A stretch of DNA of 11,680 nt from Oscillospiraceae bacterium (GTDB lineage Bacteria; Bacillota; Clostridia; Oscillospirales; Ruminococcaceae). The stretch lies in the NCBI GenBank assembly GCA_016303235.1, contig JAEDMB010000055.1, positions 1 to 11,680 of the forward strand. Reading direction: 5' to 3'. The notes under the pieces were generated by a model. It was not told the DNA's origin. It was given only the letters and a program-made list of their open reading frames with translations, and did not search any database. Positions within the stretch are counted from its first letter, which is position 1; every line of letters begins with the position of its first letter. Below are positions 1 to 6,242 of the stretch, in pieces. Both the position numbers and the translations under genes were made by a program.

Positions 1-64
1 CGTATCTGTCAAGCTCTTTTGCCTTTGTCTTGAGCGTACAGCCCGGATAATAACTGAAAGTCAT
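1..64 (-). CDS. HdrB-like iron-sulfur protein, N-terminal fragment (runs off the left edge)
   Basis: Only the first 21 codons are present, read from an ATG at 64-62. The peptide contains YYPGCTLKTKAKELDRY, which I recognise as the N-terminal signature of the CoB-CoM heterodisulfide reductase subunit B-like family (CCG-domain proteins), where the first Cys of the cysteine-rich cluster sits in the PGC motif. In non-methanogens these proteins usually serve as Fe-S or electron-transfer subunits of uncharacterised oxidoreductases, so the substrate cannot be given. The start is supported by an AAAGGGTG ribosome binding site about 8 nt upstream on the minus strand and by a near-perfect promoter further upstream. 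The gene is divergent from the PARG-like gene at 234. The family call rests on a very short piece. Confidence 0.65.
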   Translation of the reverse strand, partial: MTFSYYPGCTLKTKAKELDRY

Positions 65-121
65 TTAATCACCCTTTCAAAAAATTTTATCAAATGTAGT
101 TCATAGTTACATTACACAAAA

Positions 122-150
122 ATTATATCACGTTACTCGAAATTTGTCAA
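122..150 (-). promoter_or_regulatory. Sigma-A promoter of the HdrB-like gene
   Basis: On the minus strand TTGACA (150-145) is separated by 17 nt from TATAAT (127-122), and TG lies one base upstream of the -10 (extended -10). Both hexamers match the sigma-A consensus at all six positions. Transcription would start near 115, giving a leader of about 50 nt. Read by eye, not scored. Confidence 0.8.
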
Positions 151-184
151 GTTTTTGAGAAAAAGTAAATTTTGCATTATTGAC

Positions 185-213
185 TTGACATTTTTGTGAT
201 AATATGTTATTGT
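185..213 (+). promoter_or_regulatory. Probable promoter of the PARG-like gene
   Basis: TTGACA (185-190) is a perfect -35. The best -10 at 17 nt spacing is TATTGT (208-213), 4 of 6 matches, supported by an upstream TG (extended -10). The predicted start near 220 leaves only about 14 nt before the ATG, just enough for the AGGAG at 221-225. The -35 elements of this promoter and of the divergent one (145-150) are about 35 bp apart, so the promoters are back to back rather than overlapping. Confidence 0.55.
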
Positions 214-233
214 AATTAAGAGGAGTGATTTAA

Positions 234-1031
234 ATGAACAGACAAAATCTTGTTGCTGTTGCCAACGAAACAATAGATATTATAAACAGCGGAAAATATA
301 CGGCTAACGGTAAGGAAATTATTCTTGATTCCGAAAAAATCAAAGCCGTAAAAGTATATTCTCCGGAATATTTACCGCAGAATTTTGAAAAGAGTGACAA
401 AAAAGCAGAAATTATTATCAAGCCTGCCGATTCCTTTGGAATACTTAATTTGTGCGATATTTCGGGAAAAACTTGCGTTCTCAATTTTGCATCCGCTAAA
501 AATCCGGGCGGAGGATTTCAGATAGGTGCAAGGGCTCAGGAGGAACAGCTCTGTTTCTGTTCTACTCTTTTCGGCTCAATCAGAAGTGCAAAAGCTTTTG
601 AAATGTACAAATATAACCGTGAAAATCATAATACGCTGTATTCTGATTATATGCTTTATTCACCGTATGTGGAAATTTTTCGTGACTCAAAAAGCTATGA
701 ATTTTTAGAAAAGCCAAAAACCGTCAGTGTTATAACTGCTCCGGCAGTAAACAGAAATATCGCTGATTTAAAACATTCGCAGAAAGAAATTTTTAACTGT
801 ATGCTGAACCGTGCCGAAAAAATTTTAAGCATTGCCGTTGAAAACGGAAATCAGAATATAGTTCTCGGAGCATGGGGCTGTGGTGTATTCAGAAATTCCG
901 TTTATGATATTGCCGAAATATTCAGGGTTCTTCTTTTTGAGAAGAATTATATATCGCTTTTCGACAACGTTATTTTTGCAGCTTTCAACGATAAAAATGC
1001 CCGTATATTTTCGGATAAATTAGGCTTATAA
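234..1031 (+). CDS. TIGR02452 family protein, bacterial-type poly(ADP-ribose) glycohydrolase-like
   Basis: 265 residues. The catalytic PARG signature GGG-X6-8-QEE is intact: GGG at 92-94, seven residues, then QEE at 102-104 (sequence NPGGGFQIGARAQEE). Other family landmarks are the LYSPYVEIFRD block near 141, the ITAPAVN block near 167 and LGAWGCGVFRN near 211-221, the last being the C-terminal macrodomain-like phosphate-binding stretch. Characterised relatives cleave ribose-ribose bonds of poly(ADP-ribose) or remove ADP-ribose; the native substrate in Firmicutes is not established. No signal peptide or membrane segment is visible, so it should be cytosolic. The ATG at 234 has AGGAG 8 nt upstream. 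Expression probably comes from the promoter at 185-213. The downstream hairpin at 1039-1092 may terminate transcription or allow read-through into mntP. Confidence 0.88.
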   Translation: MNRQNLVAVANETIDIINSGKYTANGKEIILDSEKIKAVKVYSPEYLPQNFEKSDKKAEIIIKPADSFGILNLCDISGKTCVLNFASAKNPGGGFQIGARAQEEQLCFCSTLFGSIRSAKAFEMYKYNRENHNTLYSDYMLYSPYVEIFRDSKSYEFLEKPKTVSVITAPAVNRNIADLKHSQKEIFNCMLNRAEKILSIAVENGNQNIVLGAWGCGVFRNSVYDIAEIFRVLLFEKNYISLFDNVIFAAFNDKNARIFSDKLGL

Positions 1032-1038
1032 AAAACAT

Positions 1039-1092
1039 AAAATTCTTCCGGATTTCATATTCTTTATTGAGAATATTTTCCGGAGGGATTTT
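1039..1092 (+). promoter_or_regulatory. Long hairpin that sequesters the mntP Shine-Dalgarno; also terminator-like
   Basis: Bases 1039-1052 pair with 1079-1092 over 14 contiguous base pairs (12 Watson-Crick, 2 G-U, with CCGGA/TCCGG at the core). After an asymmetric internal loop (1053-1056 and 1077-1078), 1057-1063 pair with 1070-1076 (7 bp), closing a 6-nt loop. The whole Shine-Dalgarno GGAGGG (1082-1087) lies in the 3' arm and the mntP ATG starts 4 nt after the stem. An A-rich tract precedes the stem and seven Ts (1089-1095) follow, so it also fits an intrinsic terminator for the PARG-like gene. I do not see the conserved loop sequences of the yybP-ykoY manganese riboswitch, and there is no room for one. 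Structure drawn by hand without an energy calculation. Confidence 0.65.
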
Positions 1093-1095
1093 TTT

Positions 1096-1656
1096 ATGAA
1101 CATTTTTGAACTTTTCCTGCTTGCAGCAGGACTTTCAATGGACGCTTTTGCGGTATCAATATGCAAAGGTCTCGCTATGAATAAAGTTTCAATAAAAGAA
1201 ATGATTATTACAGGGCTGTGGTTCGGAGGATTTCAGGCTCTTATGCCACTGACAGGCTATTTTCTCGGCTCTGCATTTGAGAAATATATATCCAGCTTTG
1301 ACCACTGGACAGCTTTTATTTTTCTTTCATTCATTGGAATAAATATGATTAAAGAATCATTTTCAAAGGATAATCAGGTTGACAGCTCTCTCGGATTTAA
1401 AATTATGCTTGCCATGGCAATAGCTACAAGCATTGATGCTCTTGCAGTGGGAATTACTTTCGGACTTCTTCCCCATGTAAATATTATCTTTGCCGTGTCA
1501 TTTATAGGTATAGTTACATTTATTTTATCTGCTTTCGGAGTCAGAATCGGCAATTCTTTTGGTGTGAAGTATAAATCAAAAGCGGAAATTTCGGGCGGTA
1601 TCATACTTATTCTGATAGGCACTAAGATTCTTGCTGAACATCTTGGAATTATCTGA
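1096..1656 (+). CDS. mntP: Manganese efflux pump MntP
   Basis: 186 residues, close to the 188 of E. coli MntP. It is a small integral membrane exporter of Mn2+ with six predicted hydrophobic segments arranged as two three-helix repeats. Each repeat carries the family's conserved acidic motif: LSMDAFAVS (Asp16) and TSIDALAVG (Asp114), the residues known to be needed for transport in E. coli MntP. Additional Gly-rich helix contacts (GGFQALMPLTGY, about 44-55) are typical. The start has GGAGGG 8 nt upstream, but that site is buried in a hairpin (1039-1092), suggesting translational or transcriptional gating. No separate promoter is evident in the 64-nt gap, so it is probably transcribed from the PARG-like gene's promoter. 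The next gene starts a new transcription unit 10 nt after the stop. Confidence 0.93.
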   Translation: MNIFELFLLAAGLSMDAFAVSICKGLAMNKVSIKEMIITGLWFGGFQALMPLTGYFLGSAFEKYISSFDHWTAFIFLSFIGINMIKESFSKDNQVDSSLGFKIMLAMAIATSIDALAVGITFGLLPHVNIIFAVSFIGIVTFILSAFGVRIGNSFGVKYKSKAEISGGIILILIGTKILAEHLGII

Positions 1657-1665
1657 AAAAAACGC

Positions 1666-1694
1666 TTGCAAAATCTGTCGGATTATGATATAAT
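1666..1694 (+). promoter_or_regulatory. Sigma-A promoter of the YdjM-like gene
   Basis: TTGCAA (1666-1671), 17 nt, then TATAAT (1689-1694), with TG one base upstream of the -10 (extended -10). Transcription should start near 1701, just ahead of AGGAGG at 1711-1716. This placement rules out an in-frame TTG at 1666 as the translation start, because it coincides with the -35 element. Confidence 0.8.
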
Positions 1695-1725
1695 AAGTCA
1701 TATTGTTTTCAGGAGGTTTTCTGTT

Positions 1726-2340
1726 TTGACCGGAAAAACACATCTTGCAGTCGGAACTGCATCGGCTTTATGCATAACATATCCTTCGGATTTCAAAGAG
1801 CTTGCATTGTGTATAATTGCATCGTCAGTAGGCTCTGTTGTATGCGATGTTGACGTAAAATCATCGGATTCAAGAAAAGATTTGAACCGCATTACCGCAA
1901 TAGCTGTTATACTCGGAATTGCCGTATTATTTGCAGAATACAAGTTTGATTTGGGAATAACAAAAAATTTCAGCCGTGAAAGTGATATGTTCCGGCTTGT
2001 ACTGGGATTTATTTCGTTTATAGCTGTATGCACTTTCGGAAAATATCAGCCTCACCGTTCATTTATGCATTCAATACCGGCTCTTGCGATACTGACGGGA
2101 ATAGTATACTTTATGTATCCTGCACTCGCTCCGTATTTCTTTATAGCAATGTTCTCGCATATATTCATTGACCTTTTCAACAAGAAAAAAGTAAAACTGC
2201 TTTATCCGCTTAAAAAGGGAATCTGTTTCCGTCTCTGTCCTGCTGACGGAAAAGCCAATGATGTATTATTTTTTATAGGTTCGGTTCTGAGTGTATTTTT
2301 CCTTATTCTTGCAATACTGCATATTTTCAGGTGGTTCTGA
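1726..2340 (+). CDS. YdjM-like membrane-bound metal-dependent hydrolase family protein (DUF457)
   Basis: 204 residues from a TTG start at 1726, chosen because AGGAGG (1711-1716) lies 9 nt upstream and a consensus promoter ends just before it. The protein begins MTGKTHLAVG, the usual N-terminus of this family with its conserved His6. Further putative metal ligands are visible: the Asp pair at 41 and 43, HRSFMHS (110-116) and HIFIDLF (145-151), followed by a conserved LLYPL segment. Several hydrophobic segments indicate an inner-membrane protein. E. coli YdjM is LexA-regulated, and the family is annotated as membrane-bound metal-dependent hydrolases, but no substrate is established. I see no obvious LexA box here. 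The gene ends at a shared bidirectional terminator. Confidence 0.82.
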   Translation: MTGKTHLAVGTASALCITYPSDFKELALCIIASSVGSVVCDVDVKSSDSRKDLNRITAIAVILGIAVLFAEYKFDLGITKNFSRESDMFRLVLGFISFIAVCTFGKYQPHRSFMHSIPALAILTGIVYFMYPALAPYFFIAMFSHIFIDLFNKKKVKLLYPLKKGICFRLCPADGKANDVLFFIGSVLSVFFLILAILHIFRWF

Positions 2341-2359
2341 AAGAATATTTTAAAAAAAT

Positions 2360-2390
2360 TGCCCGTGATTAATTTCACGGGCATTTTTAT
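2360..2390. terminator. Bidirectional intrinsic terminator between the YdjM-like gene and glgA
   Basis: A 9-bp perfect stem, TGCCCGTGA (2360-2368) with its complement at 2375-2383, encloses a 6-nt loop. It is followed by TTTTTAT on the plus strand and preceded by a run of seven As (2352-2358) that becomes a U-tract for minus-strand transcripts. It serves two convergent genes. The plus-strand T-tract runs into the glgA stop codon (2390-2392). Confidence 0.9.
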
Positions 2391-3799
2391 TAAAGACTTT
2401 CGTACAAATCAAGATATTTGTCTGCTGAAGCGTCCCAGCTGAAATCGCATTTCATAGCACGCTTAACAAGACTTGTCCATGATTCCTTATCTTCAAAGGT
2501 TCTCATTGCACGGTGCATAGCATCAACCATATCAAGAGCGTTGTATGTTTTGAAAGTAAAGCCGTTTCCGTCCTTATCTCCGTCATCTCTGACAGTATCA
2601 CGCAGACCGCCTGTTTCACGTACTATCGGAATAGTTCCGTATCTCATTGCGAACATCTGTGCAAGACCGCACGGTTCACTCTGTGAAGGCATAAGGAACA
2701 TATCAGCTCCGGCATAGATTCTTCTTGCAAGTGAGGGGTCAAAAGCTGTTTTAACGTAGACTTTTCCCTTATATCTCTTAGCCATTTCACGGAAGAAATC
2801 TTCATAAATCTTGTCACCGCTACCGAGAACGGCAAATTCAAAGCCATCGCTTACAAGTTCCTCAAGAGCATATTTAATCAAATCAATTCCCTTGTGTGAA
2901 ACGAATCTTGTAACTATTCCGACTATCGGACTGCCGTTGTCATCGAGTTCAAGCTCGGAAACAAGAGCCTCACGACAACTCTTTTTACCGGAAATATTTA
3001 CAGATGAATAACTTCCGGCAATAGAGGGGTCATTAAGCGGATTCCATACATCGCTGTCAATGCCGTTGAGAATACCTGTAATTTTTTTCTGTTTGTGAAC
3101 AAGTATTCTGTCAAGACCGCATGAATACCACGGGTCAAGGATTTCCCACGCATAGCTCGGGCTTACTGTAACAATCCTGTCGGCTGTTTCAATAGCACCT
3201 TTCATAAGGTTGACAAAGCCGTCATATTCAAGAAGTGAGAAGTGATACATGGGAATACCCATAAGCTCACTGACAACTTCCTTGCCGTATTTGCCCTGAT
3301 ATTCGATATTGTGAATTGTAAACACGTTTTTTATATCAGTGTAACCCTGCTGATATTTATAGAATACTTCATAGTAAACAGGTATCATAGCAGTGTGCCA
3401 GTCGTGGGAATTTATAATATCGGGCTTGAAATTGATATATCTCAGCATTTCAAGAACTGCTCTCGAAAAGAACACAAATCTTTCGCAGTCATCATAAAAG
3501 CCGTATATTCCGTCACGGTTGAAATAATATTCATTGTCAAGGAAGTAATATGTTACTCCGTCATTTTCAGCGGTAAAGATTCCGCAGTACTGTTTTCTCC
3601 ACGAAACGTCCACTGTTATGTTAGTGATAAAATTAATTTTATCCTTGAATTTTTCCATTATGGATTTATACAGCGGAATAACTACACGACAATCGCTTCC
3701 CTTTCTGTTTATAGCCTTAGGAAGCGAACCTATAACATCAGCAAGACCGCCTGAGGCAACATAAGGCTGTGCCTCGCTGGCAGAAAATAGTATATTCAT
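2390..3799 (-). CDS. glgA: Glycogen synthase (ADP-glucose dependent, GT5)
   Basis: 469 residues, normal for bacterial GlgA (E. coli 477). It transfers glucose from ADP-glucose to the non-reducing end of alpha-1,4-glucan in the cytosol. Two Rossmann-like domains (GT-B fold) are recognisable: the N-terminal domain has SGGLADVIGSLP (16-27), SHDWH (131-135) and TIHNIEYQG (161-169). The C-terminal domain has the GT family signature SEPCGLAQ with Glu375, the counterpart of E. coli Glu377, and RETGGLRDTV. The usual KTGGL motif near residue 15 reads ASGGL, so the ADP-glucose-contacting lysine of E. coli (Lys15) is Ala15. It is the last gene of the glg operon, 19 nt after glgD, with a modest GGGTGG ribosome binding site 6 nt before the ATG. 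Confidence 0.96.
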   Translation of the reverse strand: MNILFSASEAQPYVASGGLADVIGSLPKAINRKGSDCRVVIPLYKSIMEKFKDKINFITNITVDVSWRKQYCGIFTAENDGVTYYFLDNEYYFNRDGIYGFYDDCERFVFFSRAVLEMLRYINFKPDIINSHDWHTAMIPVYYEVFYKYQQGYTDIKNVFTIHNIEYQGKYGKEVVSELMGIPMYHFSLLEYDGFVNLMKGAIETADRIVTVSPSYAWEILDPWYSCGLDRILVHKQKKITGILNGIDSDVWNPLNDPSIAGSYSSVNISGKKSCREALVSELELDDNGSPIVGIVTRFVSHKGIDLIKYALEELVSDGFEFAVLGSGDKIYEDFFREMAKRYKGKVYVKTAFDPSLARRIYAGADMFLMPSQSEPCGLAQMFAMRYGTIPIVRETGGLRDTVRDDGDKDGNGFTFKTYNALDMVDAMHRAMRTFEDKESWTSLVKRAMKCDFSWDASADKYLDLYESL

Positions 3800-3818
3800 A
3801 ATCAGCCACCCGAATTTT

Positions 3819-4937
3819 TTATATCTGAGCGTTCTTGCCTATAAAAAGCGGGTATGTATCTGAACCGGTAAGAACTTTTCCGTTGCTTATCTTTACATTC
3901 TTATCAGTGATTACTGACATAATCTGACATTCATCGCCTATTTCGGTACTCTGAAGAATTACAGAATTCTTTACGACAGCACCTTTTCCGACCTTTACGC
4001 CTCTGAAAAGAACGCTGTTTTCAACAGTACCCTCTATAATACAGCCGTCTGCAATAAGAGAGTTCTTGATATTTGATTCAAGACCGTATTTTGTAGGGCC
4101 GTTGTCGCCGATTTTTGTATAAACAGGGAAATCCTTTTTGAAAAGAGCATTTCTCTTGTCAGTTTTAAGGAGTTCAAGATTTGCATTGTAGAAGTTAAGC
4201 AGGCTGTCAATCTTTGAGAAATATCCCTTGTGTTCATAACCGCAGATTTTATATTCATTTTTCTTAGCCTGAAGAACATCTCTTATAAGGCTGTACTGAT
4301 TTCTGCTTATGGATTCGGAAACTATTTTCTTAAGAAATTCCTTGCTCATAACGAACATTCCGAGACTTATATTACATTCGCCGGAAAGCTGTGGGTCAAC
4401 AAGAACGTCCTTAACTCTGTTTCCGTCAAGTTCGAGTATATTTGTTGAGTGATTTTTTTCGGAATCATAAAGACCTTTGCTGTAAACAACAGTTATATCA
4501 GCCTCTGATTCAATATGTTGCTGAATTACAGGGTTAAAGTCAATAGTTGTAACCATATCGCAGTCGGAAAGGAGTACATATTTAGCTGTTGAATGTTCAA
4601 TAAAGCTCCATACGTTGCTTAAAGCATCGAGTCTGCCTCTGTAAATTCCGCCTTCCTGACTATAAGGTGGAAGAAGATGGAGACCGCCTTTTTTTCTTGA
4701 CAAATCCCATTCCCTGCCTGAACCGAGATGGTCAAGGAGTGAACCGTAATTTGATTTTGTAATAACTCCGACTTCCGCTATTCCGGAATTTACCATATTT
4801 GAAAGAGGGAAATCGATAAGTCTGTAACGTCCGCCGAAAAGTATTGAACCCATAGTTCTCTGCTTTGTAAGTTCAGCGACTGATGTATCATGCATACTTG
4901 CAAAAATCAAGCCAAGTACATTATAATTTACTACCAT
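3819..4937 (-). CDS. glgD: ADP-glucose pyrophosphorylase regulatory subunit GlgD
   Basis: 372 residues, homologous to GlgC across its length (for example RYRLIDFPLSN near 38 and REWDLSRKKGGLHLLPPY near 74), but with the catalytic elements degenerate. The nucleotide-binding GGxGxRL loop is replaced by FASMHDTSVAEL, and the GGDH metal-binding motif by SDCDM. This matches GlgD of Firmicutes, a non-catalytic partner that forms heterotetramers with GlgC and raises its activity. A C-terminal left-handed beta-helix is suggested by hexapeptide-like repeats from about residue 270 on. Translation is coupled to glgC: the gap is 15 nt and the Shine-Dalgarno AAGGAGGC (4954-4948) overlaps the glgC stop codon, 10 nt before the ATG. 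Confidence 0.95.
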   Translation of the reverse strand: MVVNYNVLGLIFASMHDTSVAELTKQRTMGSILFGGRYRLIDFPLSNMVNSGIAEVGVITKSNYGSLLDHLGSGREWDLSRKKGGLHLLPPYSQEGGIYRGRLDALSNVWSFIEHSTAKYVLLSDCDMVTTIDFNPVIQQHIESEADITVVYSKGLYDSEKNHSTNILELDGNRVKDVLVDPQLSGECNISLGMFVMSKEFLKKIVSESISRNQYSLIRDVLQAKKNEYKICGYEHKGYFSKIDSLLNFYNANLELLKTDKRNALFKKDFPVYTKIGDNGPTKYGLESNIKNSLIADGCIIEGTVENSVLFRGVKVGKGAVVKNSVILQSTEIGDECQIMSVITDKNVKISNGKVLTGSDTYPLFIGKNAQI

Positions 4938-4952
4938 TGTAATGAAGCCTCC

Positions 4953-6179
4953 TTATATATTCTCGTCAATTATCTCTTTAGGTTCAACTGACTTGCCCTC
5001 TGATACGGTTACATTATGACCGACAACGGCAATGCCCCAGTCGTCACGGTTTGCAACCTGTTCGGGACTCTTTCCGACCTTTGCACCGCTTTCGATAACG
5101 CTGTCCTCGCCTACTATTGCATATTCAACAACAGCACCTGATTTTATTACAGCTCCGGGCATAAGTATGCTGTAATTTACCTTTGCACCTTCTTCGATAG
5201 TAACGCCGGAGAAGATTATTGAAAAATCAACCTGACCGTCAATAGAGCTTCCCTCTGAAATCATAGAATTTTCGATATTGGCATTGTTTCCGATATACTG
5301 CGGAGGCATATTGCTGTTTCTTGAATAGATTTTCCATGACGGGTCATAGAGGTCAAGCGGAACACTCGGACTGAGCAAATCCATATTAGCTTCCCAAAGG
5401 CTGTCAAGAGTACCTACATCTTTCCAGTAGCCTTCAAATTCGTATGCAAAGAGTCTCTGATTGTCGCCGAGCATTGATGTGATAATATCCTTGCCGAAAT
5501 CCTTTGACCAAGGCTCACCCTTTGCACGCTTTTCATTTGCATCATTTTCGTTTTCTATAAGATATTTTTTAAGCTTGTCCCAGCTGAATACATAAATACC
5601 CATTGACGCAAGAGTTGACTTAGGAACTTTCGGCTTTTCAACGAAATCTGTAACTCTGTTGCTTTCGTCACAAATCATAATTCCGAATCTTGATGCCTCT
5701 TCCTTTGGAACATCAATAACAGCAATAGTGCAGTCTGCATTGTTTTCGATATGATAGTCAACCATTTTAGAATAATCCATTTTATAGATATGGTCACCGC
5801 CGAGAACTATAACATATTCGGGGTCATATCTTTCAATGAATCTCATATTCTGATAGATTGCATTTGCAGTACCCTCATACCATGATGCACCTGCCTTTGA
5901 TTCATAAGGCGGAAGAATATGCACACCACCGTGGAGCTTATCCAAATCCCAGGGCTGACCGTTTCCGATATATTCATTAAGTACAAGTGGCTGATACTGT
6001 GTAAGCACTCCGACAGTATCTATACCGGAATTTGTGCAGTTTGAAAGCGGAAAGTCGATAAGGCGGTATTTTCCGCCGTAAGGTACTGCCGGCTTTGCAA
6101 CATTTTTAGTCAGAGCATAGAGTCTGCTTCCCTGACCGCCGGCGAGAAGCATTGCAACGCATTTCTTTTTAATATACAT
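4953..6179 (-). CDS. glgC: ADP-glucose pyrophosphorylase catalytic subunit (glucose-1-phosphate adenylyltransferase)
   Basis: 408 residues. It makes ADP-glucose and pyrophosphate from ATP and glucose-1-phosphate, the committed step of bacterial glycogen synthesis. The nucleotidyltransferase domain (about 1-250) keeps all key motifs: LAGGQGSRL (12-20), KPAVPYGGKYRLIDFPLSN (29-47), WYEGTA (100-105), VLGGDHIYKMDY with catalytic Asp129 (125-136), FVEKP (179-183) and SMGIYVF (192-198). A left-handed beta-helix domain of hexapeptide repeats (about 290-385) follows. The ATG has a perfect AGGAGG 6 nt away from it (6191-6186). It follows glgB by 63 nt, the only sizeable gap in the operon, which holds a small hairpin. 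Confidence 0.97.
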   Translation of the reverse strand: MYIKKKCVAMLLAGGQGSRLYALTKNVAKPAVPYGGKYRLIDFPLSNCTNSGIDTVGVLTQYQPLVLNEYIGNGQPWDLDKLHGGVHILPPYESKAGASWYEGTANAIYQNMRFIERYDPEYVIVLGGDHIYKMDYSKMVDYHIENNADCTIAVIDVPKEEASRFGIMICDESNRVTDFVEKPKVPKSTLASMGIYVFSWDKLKKYLIENENDANEKRAKGEPWSKDFGKDIITSMLGDNQRLFAYEFEGYWKDVGTLDSLWEANMDLLSPSVPLDLYDPSWKIYSRNSNMPPQYIGNNANIENSMISEGSSIDGQVDFSIIFSGVTIEEGAKVNYSILMPGAVIKSGAVVEYAIVGEDSVIESGAKVGKSPEQVANRDDWGIAVVGHNVTVSEGKSVEPKEIIDENI

Positions 6180-6198
6180 ATATTACCTCCTGAATCAG

Positions 6199-6223
6199 GA
6201 ATCCGGTTTTAAAAAGCGGATTC
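6199..6223 (-). promoter_or_regulatory. Small intercistronic hairpin between glgB and glgC
   Basis: GAATCCG (7 bp) pairs with CGGATTC around an 11-nt AT-rich loop (arms 6199-6205 and 6217-6223), ending 7 nt before the AGGAGG of glgC on the minus strand. There is no U-tract after it, so it is not an intrinsic terminator. It could be a processing or stability element that lets glgB and glgCDA transcripts differ in amount, or may have no function. Confidence 0.35.
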
Positions 6224-6242
6224 ACGGATTAAAAACATTTAA

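Noticed and set aside
96..112. Operator-like palindrome TGTA...TACA just downstream of the HdrB-like gene's transcription start
   Set aside because: Only the outer four bases are symmetrical, so it is not distinguishable from chance in AT-rich DNA.
1032..1095. yybP-ykoY manganese riboswitch ahead of mntP
   Set aside because: The gap is only 64 nt, lacks the conserved loop sequences, and is filled by one simple hairpin.
1666..1725. Upstream TTG start extending the YdjM-like protein by 20 residues
   Set aside because: The TTG is the -35 hexamer of a consensus promoter, so it would not be transcribed. The TTG at 1726 has an ideal AGGAGG and gives the family's usual N-terminus.
3242..3754. 170-codon plus-strand reading frame
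   Set aside because: It lies entirely inside glgA on the opposite strand, has no ribosome binding site or recognisable domain, and its composition is that of a reverse-complement shadow.
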